From positions 1 to 6,271 of the forward strand of contig CAJUOB010000039.1 of the NCBI GenBank assembly GCA_910587915.1: 6,271 nucleotides of DNA, given 5' to 3'. Each line of letters opens with the position of its first letter. The first letter of the stretch is position 1. Positions 1-6,271 of the stretch are shown here, in pieces. The notes beneath the pieces are model-generated. The model was not told the origin of the DNA. It ran no database searches and saw only the letters and a list, made by a program, of their open reading frames with translations. The DNA comes from an uncultured Muribaculaceae bacterium (GTDB lineage: Bacteria; Bacteroidota; Bacteroidia; Bacteroidales; Muribaculaceae). The position numbers and the translations under genes are program-made.

Positions 1-42
1 AGACCGCTCTACAAGCCGAAATTCGATGTGTTCAAATTTTTG

Positions 43-3000
43 TCATGTACTTAACGTTCCGATATTAAAATCGTTTTCGGGGTCAAAAGTTCCCTTCGAG
101 CCTTCTTTCGAGAAGAAAATGGCTTGTTGGTAATGCCCTGGTAGAAGATTACCCTCTTTATCATAAGCATCCTTAGGGTTAACCCACTCATATCCACTGA
201 GATTACCTTTCTCATCCAATTTCTTTGTCCATTCCTTTCCGGTGGGGTCGGAGTAGCGGATGGGGTTGGCTGCGCAGAAGGTCCAGGGGGAAAGGTGGTG
301 GTATTTGCCGGCGTGGGTGTCGGGGGCATGCCAGAGGGTGTTGGCTGCCGTGTAGAAGCGGGCGTGGAAGTCGTAGTCGTTGAGGGATGCGTAGGAGCGA
401 CGTTCCTTGGCGCCGAAGAGGTAGGGCTGTCCTGCGGGATTGCTCCACGGCTCCCCGTAGGGGTAGTAGCCGGTGTGCTGCTCAACGCTCCCGCGGCTGT
501 CGACTACCATCTCGACCGACCCGATGGCGTCCGTCAGCATCCAGTGCACACCACCCTTGGCATCGAAATATCCACCCGGAAAATCGACACGAGTCAGAGT
601 ATCGGCCGCGGATCGTCTTGAGCCAAAAGTAAAGTTGGCAATATGTGTTTTAGTGCCGGTAGGTGTAGGTGTATTTATCACGGCAGTCAGATACCGAGTC
701 TTGATAAGATTTCCGGAAGATGAATAAATATTGCTCGAAATCATTCTTGCAGACATCATGGGGGATGATTTGCTACTTACCGTAGTGGAGGTTGGCAGTC
801 CGAGGTGGTTGTATTGGATTTCAGTAATTTTGCGGCCGGTATCCTCTGTGAGAAGTCCTGCGCCGTCAAATGTCAGATCTGTGGACCGGGCTCCGGTCTG
901 CCCGTAGAAGTCGGTGGCGTCCGAAGTGCGGGCGATAGATGCCGGCAGAGCGCCGGAGTAGGTATATTTGAGGTCGTCGAGGATGCCGAAGGTCTCTATG
1001 GTGCCGTCGATGGCAGTGACGCCGTAGCGGCGCAGGGTGAGCGGACGCCCGATGGCGTCGTAAGTGTAGGCTGTGGAGAAGTCCTCGTCGGAATCGGGGT
1101 CGGCGGGAGTATAGTCGGCCGCGATGAGACGGTCGTGGGCGTCGTAGCGGTAGTCGTAGCGGCTGCCGAACGTTGTGGTACGGCCCGACATCTCACCGGT
1201 GTACCTCGGCGTGGCACCGTCGGCGTAGTACATCTGCTCGGTGTATGCCTCGGTGAGCAGCGATGGCTTTACCGGCGGTTTTATGGCAGGCAAATCATCG
1301 CCAAGAGCCACGGCGGAGTAGTAATCGCCGGATATGGACCCTCGGTTGCCGAGAGTGCCGGGAATTAAGAAACTGGGCAGTAAAGTGGCGGTCTTCACGG
1401 GCCAGCCGTGGATGTCGTAGGTATAGGTGCGTGCGGTCAGTGCACCGAAATCGGTGCGGCTCACACGGCCTGAGGCGTCGTAGGTGTTATTGACTGTGGT
1501 TGATCGTCCGGCGAAGTCGTACTGTGTTTTGGTGGACCGTTCGCCGATGTCGTAGGTGTGGGCAGTCTCGAAAGTGTATGTGGTGTCGGGCCGCTCGAGG
1601 ATGGTACGTGTAGCCTCGGGCGCACCGAAGTAGGTGTGGGCCGTGCTGACAGTGACATTTCCCTCAGGAGCCGCTGAGCGCGTCTGCACCACGCGGCCCA
1701 GGGCATCGTAGTAGGTGGCACTGTAGCGCAGGTTGCCGTCGTCGCCGCAGTCGGCCGTACCGGTTGCGAGACCGAACGGGGTCTGGAGAGAGGATGCGGA
1801 ATATGCTGTTGAGGCGTCGAAAGTGAGGTCGCCGCTGCTGCTGTGCCCGGTAAGGAAGTTGTAGTTGTCGTAATACCAGGCCGATGTTACGCTGAAACCG
1901 TCGGGGAAACCTCCGTTGCGCCGGTAACCCATCGAGGCCGATGCAAATATGTCCGCAGTCACCTTTACGTTAGCCGACATGGCATCGAGCTCACTGTCGG
2001 ATACCGATGCCTTTCCCTGGAGAGCGGTGCGCCCGAGGGCATCGTAGAAGGTGAGGCGCCACTCGCCCTCGGGCATGGCGGGCAGATGCTCGGCGAAGAG
2101 GCGGCCAGCCCGCGTGTAGCGGCGCAGGGTGGGCGTGCAGCCGGGCGTGCGTTCGTAGACAATGCGGTCGGCATCGTCGTAGCGGTACTCGAATGCGAAG
2201 TCCTCGAGGTCGGCATGGTCGGCATCGTAGTCGCGTGCACCGAGTATGGGCTGGAGCACACGCCGCAGACGGCCAAACGAATCGTAGATGTAGTAGGTCG
2301 ACAGCCAATCGCCATCGGCACCCTCGCGGCGCATCATCAGCCGCCCCTCGAAGTCGGACGCCTCGTAGACGGCATGACCATCCTCGTCGACCGATTCGGT
2401 GACCGAGAGTGTGCCCGTGGGCCAGTCGCCCTTATGCACCACCGAGCCGTCGGAGCCGAGGCTGAGGCGCGGGCACGACCACGGCATGGCTGCGGTGTTG
2501 AACGCGGTCTTTACGGTGGCTGACTTTCCGGCCGATTTCCACTCTTCGCCGGCTTTGGTCTCGGCCTGGCGCACACCCCGCGGCGAGGCTTCGTAGGAAT
2601 AGTCGGTCCACGAGGCGTCGTCGGAAGGCCTGGATGCCGACGGCACCGACACCCGGCTGAGGCGTCCCATGGCGTCGTAGTCGGAGAATACCGACACGGC
2701 ACCGGAATGTTCGACATTTCCCATGGCGATAAGTATGCTTGACGCACCACCGCCGTAGTCGCGGCTCTCGACGGGACGCCCTCGGTGGTCGTAGGTGGTG
2801 ACGGTCTTGTGCTTGTCGGTACCGCCGCTGTCGAGCCACCGATGGGCGGTGGCGCTATTGTCGCCGTCGTGGGCGATGCGGTATTCGTATGTCGCCACAG
2901 TGCCGAGGCCGTCGACCTCGGTTTTCGATAGACGATGGGCCGCGTCGTATTCGTAGCGCTCGGTAGCGCCAAAAGGCTGAGTGAGTGCTGTGACGCCGAT

Positions 3001-5697
3001 CCCCGGGTCGTACAGAGCTCGGGTATAAAGTTGGCCGACCGACGATTGGAAGCTGTAATTTTCGGCACCAAGCGTATTGCCGTGATTTTTCTGCGCTTGC
3101 TCATGGCTCATGCCATCGATGCGGTATACCGGCAGCGTGCCTCCGTAGCCCCACAGATAGGCCGCCGATACGCCGTCGGCATCCGTGTAGCCACCGAGGC
3201 GGTGTGCCGCCCATGAATATTCGGGCGACAGGATGGTGTCGGTTGCGCCTGTGTGCCATGTGCGTATACGGCGCGGACGGAAGAGGCGGCTGCCAAGCTG
3301 TGTATACTCGGCCTCGCTGCAGGTGGTGGCTCCGTCGCGGCTTGTGCGTGCCTTCAACGGCACATTGATGATATTGGCCGCCACCATGGCACGTGCCATC
3401 GGCGAGTCGACGGTGCGCGCGAAGTCGTATTCTGTCACGCGGCTGTCATCGCCGCAGCTCACGGTGGTCCGGCACACGATGGATGTACCCGGTTCGTATT
3501 CATATTCTTTCCTCACCACCATGCTGTCGGAGCCGTGGTACACCACGCTCTCGGTGGCCTGCAGCCGCTCGGTGCGCATCTCGATGCCATAGGCTGTGGC
3601 GGAATACGGAAATACAGGATCTCCGTTGCTCATCTCAAGAATATCGGGCGTGAATCCGTATGGTCCTACTTGACGCATGAGATGACCCTCATCGAAGTCG
3701 GGCTGGACTTTCGACTGCGTACCCATCATGATCCGCTCGCGCAGTATATGGGTGGATGTTATGGCTCCCATGGAAGGCGCTGTGTAGATGCTGCGTTCGC
3801 GAGCGACTTTCTCATAGGCTCCGGATGTGCCTTTATATATGGTGCGGCATACTTCCTGCGGCCCTGTGCTGAACACTTTGCGTAGTTCAATAATGGTGCG
3901 CATGCCGAAACGGTCGCCGAACGCGTTGGGCCTGGGTAATATGTCGGAGAATACATGCTCCACTTTGCCTTCGGCATGGATTTCGGTGACCATAGGATAC
4001 CACAACGGGGTCTCGCCCATGTCGTAGCGCATGTAGTCGGACACAGGTATGTCATTGACCAGACGCACGGGGCAGTAGGTGTTCCCGTTACCCAGCCAAT
4101 CACCTTTTGGCATGACAGCCGGAGATATGTTGATGAAGGTAGCTGCCGACGGAACAGCCCGCACCGATGCGAGGCTATATTCATAGCGCACCGTTTGAGG
4201 AGCGTCGTCGTCGGCACCGTTTTTCATTGTCACGGTCTTCACACGCAGACCGCCTCCATGGTCGAGCAATGGATCGGAGTCCTCGCGGATATTGCCGAAA
4301 CTGTTCATACGTGTGGGCGCAAACCGGTGTGTCTCGTATTCGAATTCCGAGATGGCTCCGGTAGGAAACGTTATGCTTTTGAGAATGTCGGCTTTCATGG
4401 CATCCTCATTGACTGAGCGGTCGGCCTGCCCTATGGTGAAATAGCGGTCGGTCGCGGTCGAATTCGGCACGAGTTCATGCAGGGTCAGCATAGGCTCGAG
4501 CGAATTGTTTGTCTCTATTGCATTGTAGTATCCCCACCAATCCTGGGCATGAGAGTTCAACACGCCGCCATCAACGCCATAGTAATCAAATGTGTATGGA
4601 TCGTCGCCATCTCCTGTATCGACCGAGGACAACACCCAGTGTGCGTAGCCGGTCTGTGTGTAGGATAGGGAGTATGTGCGTATGTCGCTATCGGAATTGG
4701 CTATCGTGATTCTGTCGATGAAAGTAGCGTTCCACACACCATAGTTCAAGCGCAGCTCTCCACCGGGATATGATATTGACTTGAGCCGAATCATGCCGTT
4801 GTCGGGCAGACTGGATGAAATCACGCCGGATGCTTCCGAGGAATTGACGAATTCGTCGGGATTGGTATGATTAAAAAAATCGCTCGGATTGCGGTCGTCG
4901 ACATATGTCGCGCCACCTATAAACGACATCGGTATTCCGGCACCGTTGCGTTCTTCCCACGCAAGATTGATACTTTGTCCCGAGGGAAGACTGATTTCGG
5001 TTAGAGCCCATCCGGTACGGAACTGACTGGAGTAGGCATCGGTGGTCTGAAATTCGTATGGTGAGCCAAATTTATAGATGGTGCCGTCGGGTCCTGTCAC
5101 GGTTATTCCAAGGAGTTCGTTGTCGGTGGTAACTATATACTCAGAGTCATCCACTCCAAGAAACTGGTAGGGGGTCTTGGTGGCGTCGAGCACACGGGTG
5201 ATGGTCTTGCCAGGAAGCGCGAATGTGAAAATATCGTGCTGGCTGTCGTATAGTACATCGGTGTCGTAGCCTGTCGCCATCTGGTTAGCCATGCATTGGA
5301 AGGCTGTATAGTAAGGCTCGTTACTTCCGATAATATCGCCTATATGCTTGAACTCATACAGCTCATCGGGGCGTCCCATTATTGTGCGGGTAGCACGGAA
5401 AGCAGGTGTCAGACTCCAACCGAGACCGAGTGGGGCCGACTGGTCGAACACTTTCACCCCGTTGCTGTGGTACTGAAGAGTGATTGGCAAGGTGTAGCCG
5501 TCGACATCGATGGTGTGGATCGGTATCGCGAAACTCGCTGCTCCGGTCAGAAGAGCCGGCGCAGGCATCTGGACCTCGACTATGGCAGCGGATTTAGGTA
5601 CAGGGGGAATAAGGTCGGAACGCACGGGCGATAACAGCTCCTGCGCGTTGGCGGCCATTGCAAAAAGAATGGCCACGGATGTGATAATTCTTTTCAT
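43..5697 (-). CDS. Sec-exported giant RHS/YD-repeat protein (Bacteroidetes type) with variable C-terminal tail
   Basis: The 1884-residue product has, in order: a Sec signal peptide (1-18, cleavage ANA|Q); an SpvB/TcaB-like N-terminal region (about 50-115) with alternating IPI..., YTLPITLQYHSNG and LGLGWSL motifs; a long beta-rich shell region to about 900, including the family block DGVSAAYLWGYGGTLPVY (about 845-870); YD repeats (about 912-1634) with YEYDAAHRL, YYIYDSFGRL, YDALGR (twice) and YTYDAIGRP; the RHS-associated core (about 1715-1820) with MLTDAIGS, YYPYGEPW and closing NPIRYSDPTG; and a 64-residue tail. The DEDGHAVYEASDFEGR and TYYIYDSFGRL blocks match the DUF6443-type RHS proteins of Bacteroidetes. 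In better-studied RHS and Tc proteins the repeats wind into a hollow beta shell that encloses the C-terminal tip. The ATG at 5697 is preferred because a signal peptide follows at once and it overlaps the upstream stop. Function is unproven: contact-dependent antagonism, adhesion or an exported toxin delivery shell are all possible. The tail is unusually short and low in GC, suggesting exchange or truncation. Confidence 0.95.
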   Translation of the reverse strand: MKRIITSVAILFAMAANAQELLSPVRSDLIPPVPKSAAIVEVQMPAPALLTGAASFAIPIHTIDVDGYTLPITLQYHSNGVKVFDQSAPLGLGWSLTPAFRATRTIMGRPDELYEFKHIGDIIGSNEPYYTAFQCMANQMATGYDTDVLYDSQHDIFTFALPGKTITRVLDATKTPYQFLGVDDSEYIVTTDNELLGITVTGPDGTIYKFGSPYEFQTTDAYSSQFRTGWALTEISLPSGQSINLAWEERNGAGIPMSFIGGATYVDDRNPSDFFNHTNPDEFVNSSEASGVISSSLPDNGMIRLKSISYPGGELRLNYGVWNATFIDRITIANSDSDIRTYSLSYTQTGYAHWVLSSVDTGDGDDPYTFDYYGVDGGVLNSHAQDWWGYYNAIETNNSLEPMLTLHELVPNSTATDRYFTIGQADRSVNEDAMKADILKSITFPTGAISEFEYETHRFAPTRMNSFGNIREDSDPLLDHGGGLRVKTVTMKNGADDDAPQTVRYEYSLASVRAVPSAATFINISPAVMPKGDWLGNGNTYCPVRLVNDIPVSDYMRYDMGETPLWYPMVTEIHAEGKVEHVFSDILPRPNAFGDRFGMRTIIELRKVFSTGPQEVCRTIYKGTSGAYEKVARERSIYTAPSMGAITSTHILRERIMMGTQSKVQPDFDEGHLMRQVGPYGFTPDILEMSNGDPVFPYSATAYGIEMRTERLQATESVVYHGSDSMVVRKEYEYEPGTSIVCRTTVSCGDDSRVTEYDFARTVDSPMARAMVAANIINVPLKARTSRDGATTCSEAEYTQLGSRLFRPRRIRTWHTGATDTILSPEYSWAAHRLGGYTDADGVSAAYLWGYGGTLPVYRIDGMSHEQAQKNHGNTLGAENYSFQSSVGQLYTRALYDPGIGVTALTQPFGATERYEYDAAHRLSKTEVDGLGTVATYEYRIAHDGDNSATAHRWLDSGGTDKHKTVTTYDHRGRPVESRDYGGGASSILIAMGNVEHSGAVSVFSDYDAMGRLSRVSVPSASRPSDDASWTDYSYEASPRGVRQAETKAGEEWKSAGKSATVKTAFNTAAMPWSCPRLSLGSDGSVVHKGDWPTGTLSVTESVDEDGHAVYEASDFEGRLMMRREGADGDWLSTYYIYDSFGRLRRVLQPILGARDYDADHADLEDFAFEYRYDDADRIVYERTPGCTPTLRRYTRAGRLFAEHLPAMPEGEWRLTFYDALGRTALQGKASVSDSELDAMSANVKVTADIFASASMGYRRNGGFPDGFSVTSAWYYDNYNFLTGHSSSGDLTFDASTAYSASSLQTPFGLATGTADCGDDGNLRYSATYYDALGRVVQTRSAAPEGNVTVSTAHTYFGAPEATRTILERPDTTYTFETAHTYDIGERSTKTQYDFAGRSTTVNNTYDASGRVSRTDFGALTARTYTYDIHGWPVKTATLLPSFLIPGTLGNRGSISGDYYSAVALGDDLPAIKPPVKPSLLTEAYTEQMYYADGATPRYTGEMSGRTTTFGSRYDYRYDAHDRLIAADYTPADPDSDEDFSTAYTYDAIGRPLTLRRYGVTAIDGTIETFGILDDLKYTYSGALPASIARTSDATDFYGQTGARSTDLTFDGAGLLTEDTGRKITEIQYNHLGLPTSTTVSSKSSPMMSARMISSNIYSSSGNLIKTRYLTAVINTPTPTGTKTHIANFTFGSRRSAADTLTRVDFPGGYFDAKGGVHWMLTDAIGSVEMVVDSRGSVEQHTGYYPYGEPWSNPAGQPYLFGAKERRSYASLNDYDFHARFYTAANTLWHAPDTHAGKYHHLSPWTFCAANPIRYSDPTGKEWTKKLDEKGNLSGYEWVNPKDAYDKEGNLLPGHYQQAIFFSKEGSKGTFDPENDFNIGTLST
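46..237 (-). other. Low-GC variable C-terminal tail (RHS tip), short and possibly truncated
   Basis: The 64 residues after DPTG (1821-1884) are rich in Lys, Glu, Asp and Asn (DEKGNLSGYEWVNP, YDKEGNLLPGHYQQA, SKEGSKGTFDPENDFN) and end in NIGTLST. GC is about 42 percent over 61-240 against about 65 percent over 241-420, a step located right at the DPTG codons. No catalytic motif is visible. I recall Bacteroidales RHS tails that start with a similar G-x-Y-x-W-V and G-N-L-L-P-G pattern and run much longer, so this may be only the first part of a toxin domain. That comparison is from memory. It could instead be a complete short tail without activity. Confidence 0.7.
238..555 (-). other. RHS repeat-associated core domain (protein region)
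   Basis: Residues about 1715-1820 carry the conserved RHS core signature: WMLTDAIGSVEMVV (Asp1723), a Gly/Tyr-rich YYPYGEPW (1744-1751), QPYLFGAKERRSY, YDFHARFY, then KYHHLSPWTFCAANP and the closing D-P-T-G at 1817-1820. Compared with the textbook core, the 'YDP..GRF...DP' segment is degenerate here (FYTAANTLWHAPD). In known RHS proteins this core marks the end of the conserved shell, and the sequence after DPxG is the exchangeable tip. In some families the core self-cleaves just after that motif. Here K rather than the common L follows DPTG, so cleavage cannot be assumed. Confidence 0.88.
796..2964 (-). repeat. YD (tyrosine-aspartate) repeat region of the RHS protein
   Basis: Residues about 912 to 1634 contain at least twelve degenerate copies of the Y-x-Y-D-x-x-G-R-[LPV] motif at irregular spacing. 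Examples are YEYDAAHRLSK, TTYDHRGRPVES, SDYDAMGRLSRV, YIYDSFGRLRRV, YRYDDADRIVY, TFYDALGRTAL, TYYDALGRVVQT, TQYDFAGRST, NTYDASGRVSR, YTYDIHGWPVKT, YRYDAHDRLIA and YTYDAIGRPLT. In DNA this shows as recurring GGCGTCGTAG or GGCATCGTAG on the plus strand. The insert before YDYRYDAHDRL (TEQMYYADG...YTGEMSG, about residues 1486-1503) is the block seen in this family as 'YNGNIS'. GC reaches about 68 percent at 2041-2220, the highest part of the gene counted. The repeats are protein-level and diverged; they are not tandem DNA repeats. Confidence 0.9.
5644..5697 (-). other. Sec signal peptide of the RHS protein
   Basis: The first 18 residues have basic residues at 2-3 (K, R), a hydrophobic core (IITSVAILFAMAA) and an A-N-A cleavage site before Gln19, a common mature N-terminus in Bacteroidetes. 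No Cys follows that could form a lipobox, so this is a type I rather than a lipoprotein signal. It places the RHS protein outside the cytoplasm through Sec, unlike many proteobacterial RHS effectors, which travel by T6SS without a signal peptide. The RHS protein has no T9SS tail of its own. Confidence 0.88.
5694..5697 (-). promoter_or_regulatory. ATGA stop/start overlap coupling the two genes
   Basis: On the minus strand the RHS start ATG (5697-5695) overlaps the upstream stop TGA (5696-5694) by sharing TG. Upstream of the ATG there is no GGAGG-like motif. An A-rich run (six A, 5711-5716) lies about 14 to 19 bases before the start, which fits the Shine-Dalgarno-independent initiation usual in Bacteroidetes. 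The overlap argues for termination-reinitiation coupling and for a single transcript. No promoter lies between the genes, so the promoter must be upstream of the window. Confidence 0.8.
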
Positions 5698-5969
5698 AGT
5701 GTGAGCATTCTTTTTTCGGTAACGGGAGTGCCGGTCGCCGATATTATAAGCATATATGAACCACGTGGTAGCGTTGCCACCGAGAGTGAGACAGGTATAT
5801 TGCTACCGTCTGTGGTGAAACGGGTGTGACTGTACTGATGACCGGCCACATCCACAAGATGGGCCTCTATTTCCAGACCGGTATCCGATGGAATACGTAT
5901 AGTAACTACCGACGCTCCTACAGATACCTCGGCCGCCGCGAGGATGGAGACGATATCGGGAGAGGCATT
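5694..5969 (-). other. T9SS type-A-like C-terminal sorting domain (protein region)
   Basis: The last ~91 residues of the upstream protein follow an Asp-rich linker. They alternate short hydrophobic strands with turns in the order typical of Por secretion tails: TIRIPSD, then AHLVDVAGHQ (the usual 'v.D..G' strand-turn), then SVATLPRGSYMLIIS (the usual 'l..G.Y.l.i'), ending in a basic strand EKRMLTL. In the known family this domain directs a Sec-exported protein to the type IX machinery, where it is cleaved or exchanged for a lipid anchor at the cell surface. The assignment rests on pattern only. Other Ig-like or carbohydrate-binding beta-sandwich tails could look similar, and some gut Bacteroidales carry such domains without a complete T9SS. 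Confidence 0.62.
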
Positions 5970-6271
5970 GTCGTCATCTCCGTCGGTAATCCATGGCTCA
6001 GTAGATAGATGAAATGCGGATGCGGAATAGCCATCGGCCTCAGTGGCGCACTGCACGGCTACAGGTAGCCTGCTGTCACGGGGATACCACCGGTGGAAGG
6101 TGACGGTGTACTCCCCGTATGCTCCGGAGACTTTGTGGATTTCTCGAACGAGGGTGACGCCGGCGATGGTATCGCCAACCGACCTCACGAGACGGCCGGT
6201 GGCCATTACGCAGCTCTCGCAGGTATTAGCCGTGGCGAATTCCTCTCCACCATTCATGCCATGCTGTGTGA
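5694..6271 (-). CDS. Partial exported protein with C-terminal T9SS type-A-like sorting domain (5' end outside window)
   Basis: This is the 3' part of a gene whose reading frame is still open at the window edge. An ATG lies at 6257, but the codons before it read T-Q-H-G without a stop, so that ATG is probably internal and the true start lies beyond 6271. Numbered from that Met, the visible part is 187 residues: a short stretch with a CxxC pair (Cys13, Cys16), a beta-rich middle containing HRWYPRDSR, an acidic DGDDD linker near residue 92, then about 90 C-terminal residues resembling a Por secretion tail (see separate entry). I do not recognise the N-terminal part and assign no enzymatic function. 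The stop codon overlaps the start of the RHS gene, so the two are very probably co-transcribed and translationally coupled. The context suggests an exported partner of the RHS protein, but that is inference. That a real gene is present is well supported by the long open frame and the overlap. Confidence 0.8.
   Translation of the reverse strand, partial: TQHGMNGGEEFATANTCESCVMATGRLVRSVGDTIAGVTLVREIHKVSGAYGEYTVTFHRWYPRDSRLPVAVQCATEADGYSASAFHLSTEPWITDGDDDNASPDIVSILAAAEVSVGASVVTIRIPSDTGLEIEAHLVDVAGHQYSHTRFTTDGSNIPVSLSVATLPRGSYMLIISATGTPVTEKRMLTL

Noticed and set aside
1..42. tRNA-like string TGTAGAGCGGTCT on the minus strand
   Set aside because: It resembles the D-arm to anticodon junction of a tRNA, but the preceding bases cannot form an acceptor stem with correct D-stem and loop spacing, and the window ends before any anticodon loop.
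20..42. Imperfect inverted repeat AAATTCGA / TCAAATTT with a T run on the plus strand, as a possible terminator
   Set aside because: The stem is about eight pairs with a mismatch and is almost entirely A-T. The T run follows it only on the plus strand, where there is no gene to terminate.
805..1368. Plus-strand open frame of 187 codons, and similar ones at 1843-2523 and 3253-3885
   Set aside because: They lie wholly within the RHS gene on the opposite strand and encode low-complexity Val/Gly/Arg/Ala/His-rich peptides without domains. The antisense of GC-rich YD-repeat codons commonly leaves such frames open.
1020..2700. Recurring GGCGTCGTAG / GGCATCGTAG strings, as a possible CRISPR or tandem DNA repeat
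   Set aside because: They are irregularly spaced and in phase with the minus-strand frame, encoding Y-D-A. They are codon-level traces of YD repeats.
5706..5717. A-rich run GAAAAAAGAATG near the end of the upstream gene, with the RHS frame (-1) free of stops from there to its ATG, as if a frameshift could fuse the two proteins
   Set aside because: The run is not in the phase of a standard A-AAA-AAG slippery site, no downstream stimulatory structure is evident, and a good signal peptide right after the RHS ATG argues for independent initiation.

Overview
The window holds two genes, both on the minus strand and read from high to low coordinates. The main one fills about nine tenths of it: a giant (1884-residue) Sec-exported RHS/YD-repeat protein of the Bacteroidetes type (5697 down to 43). 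Directly upstream, overlapping by four bases (ATGA), is the 3' end of a second gene (window edge down to 5694), whose last ~90 residues look like a type IX secretion (T9SS) type-A sorting domain. No RNA gene, insertion sequence, CRISPR array or plus-strand gene can be supported.

The organism is most likely a member of the Bacteroidales. The reasons are the architecture of the RHS protein (signal peptide, SpvB-like N-terminal region, the tyrosine/tryptophan-rich Bacteroidetes form of the YD region, degenerate RHS core ending in DPTG), the T9SS-like tail next door, and start sites without a Shine-Dalgarno motif. The fairly high GC of the coding region (about 50 to 68 percent in the parts counted) would fit a gut Muribaculaceae-like genome better than a typical Bacteroides, but this is inference.

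Layout on the plus-strand axis: 1-42, the 3' flank, with no recognisable gene; 43-237, a low-GC, 64-residue variable C-terminal tail; 238-555, the RHS-associated core; about 601-780, a low-GC Ser/Thr-rich segment before the core; about 796-2964, the YD-repeat region, the richest in GC; about 2965-5640, the N-terminal shell-forming region; 5644-5697, the signal peptide; 5694-6271, the partial upstream gene.

Working model: both products leave the cytoplasm, the upstream one perhaps anchored or secreted by T9SS, and the RHS protein forms a YD-repeat shell that carries a C-terminal tip. GC falls from about 65 to about 42 percent right at the DPTG boundary, as expected if tips are exchanged in the manner of polymorphic toxins. 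The tip here is very short and the frame stays open after its single TGA, so it may be a truncated or displaced tip. No immunity gene is visible, because the window ends 42 bases after the stop.
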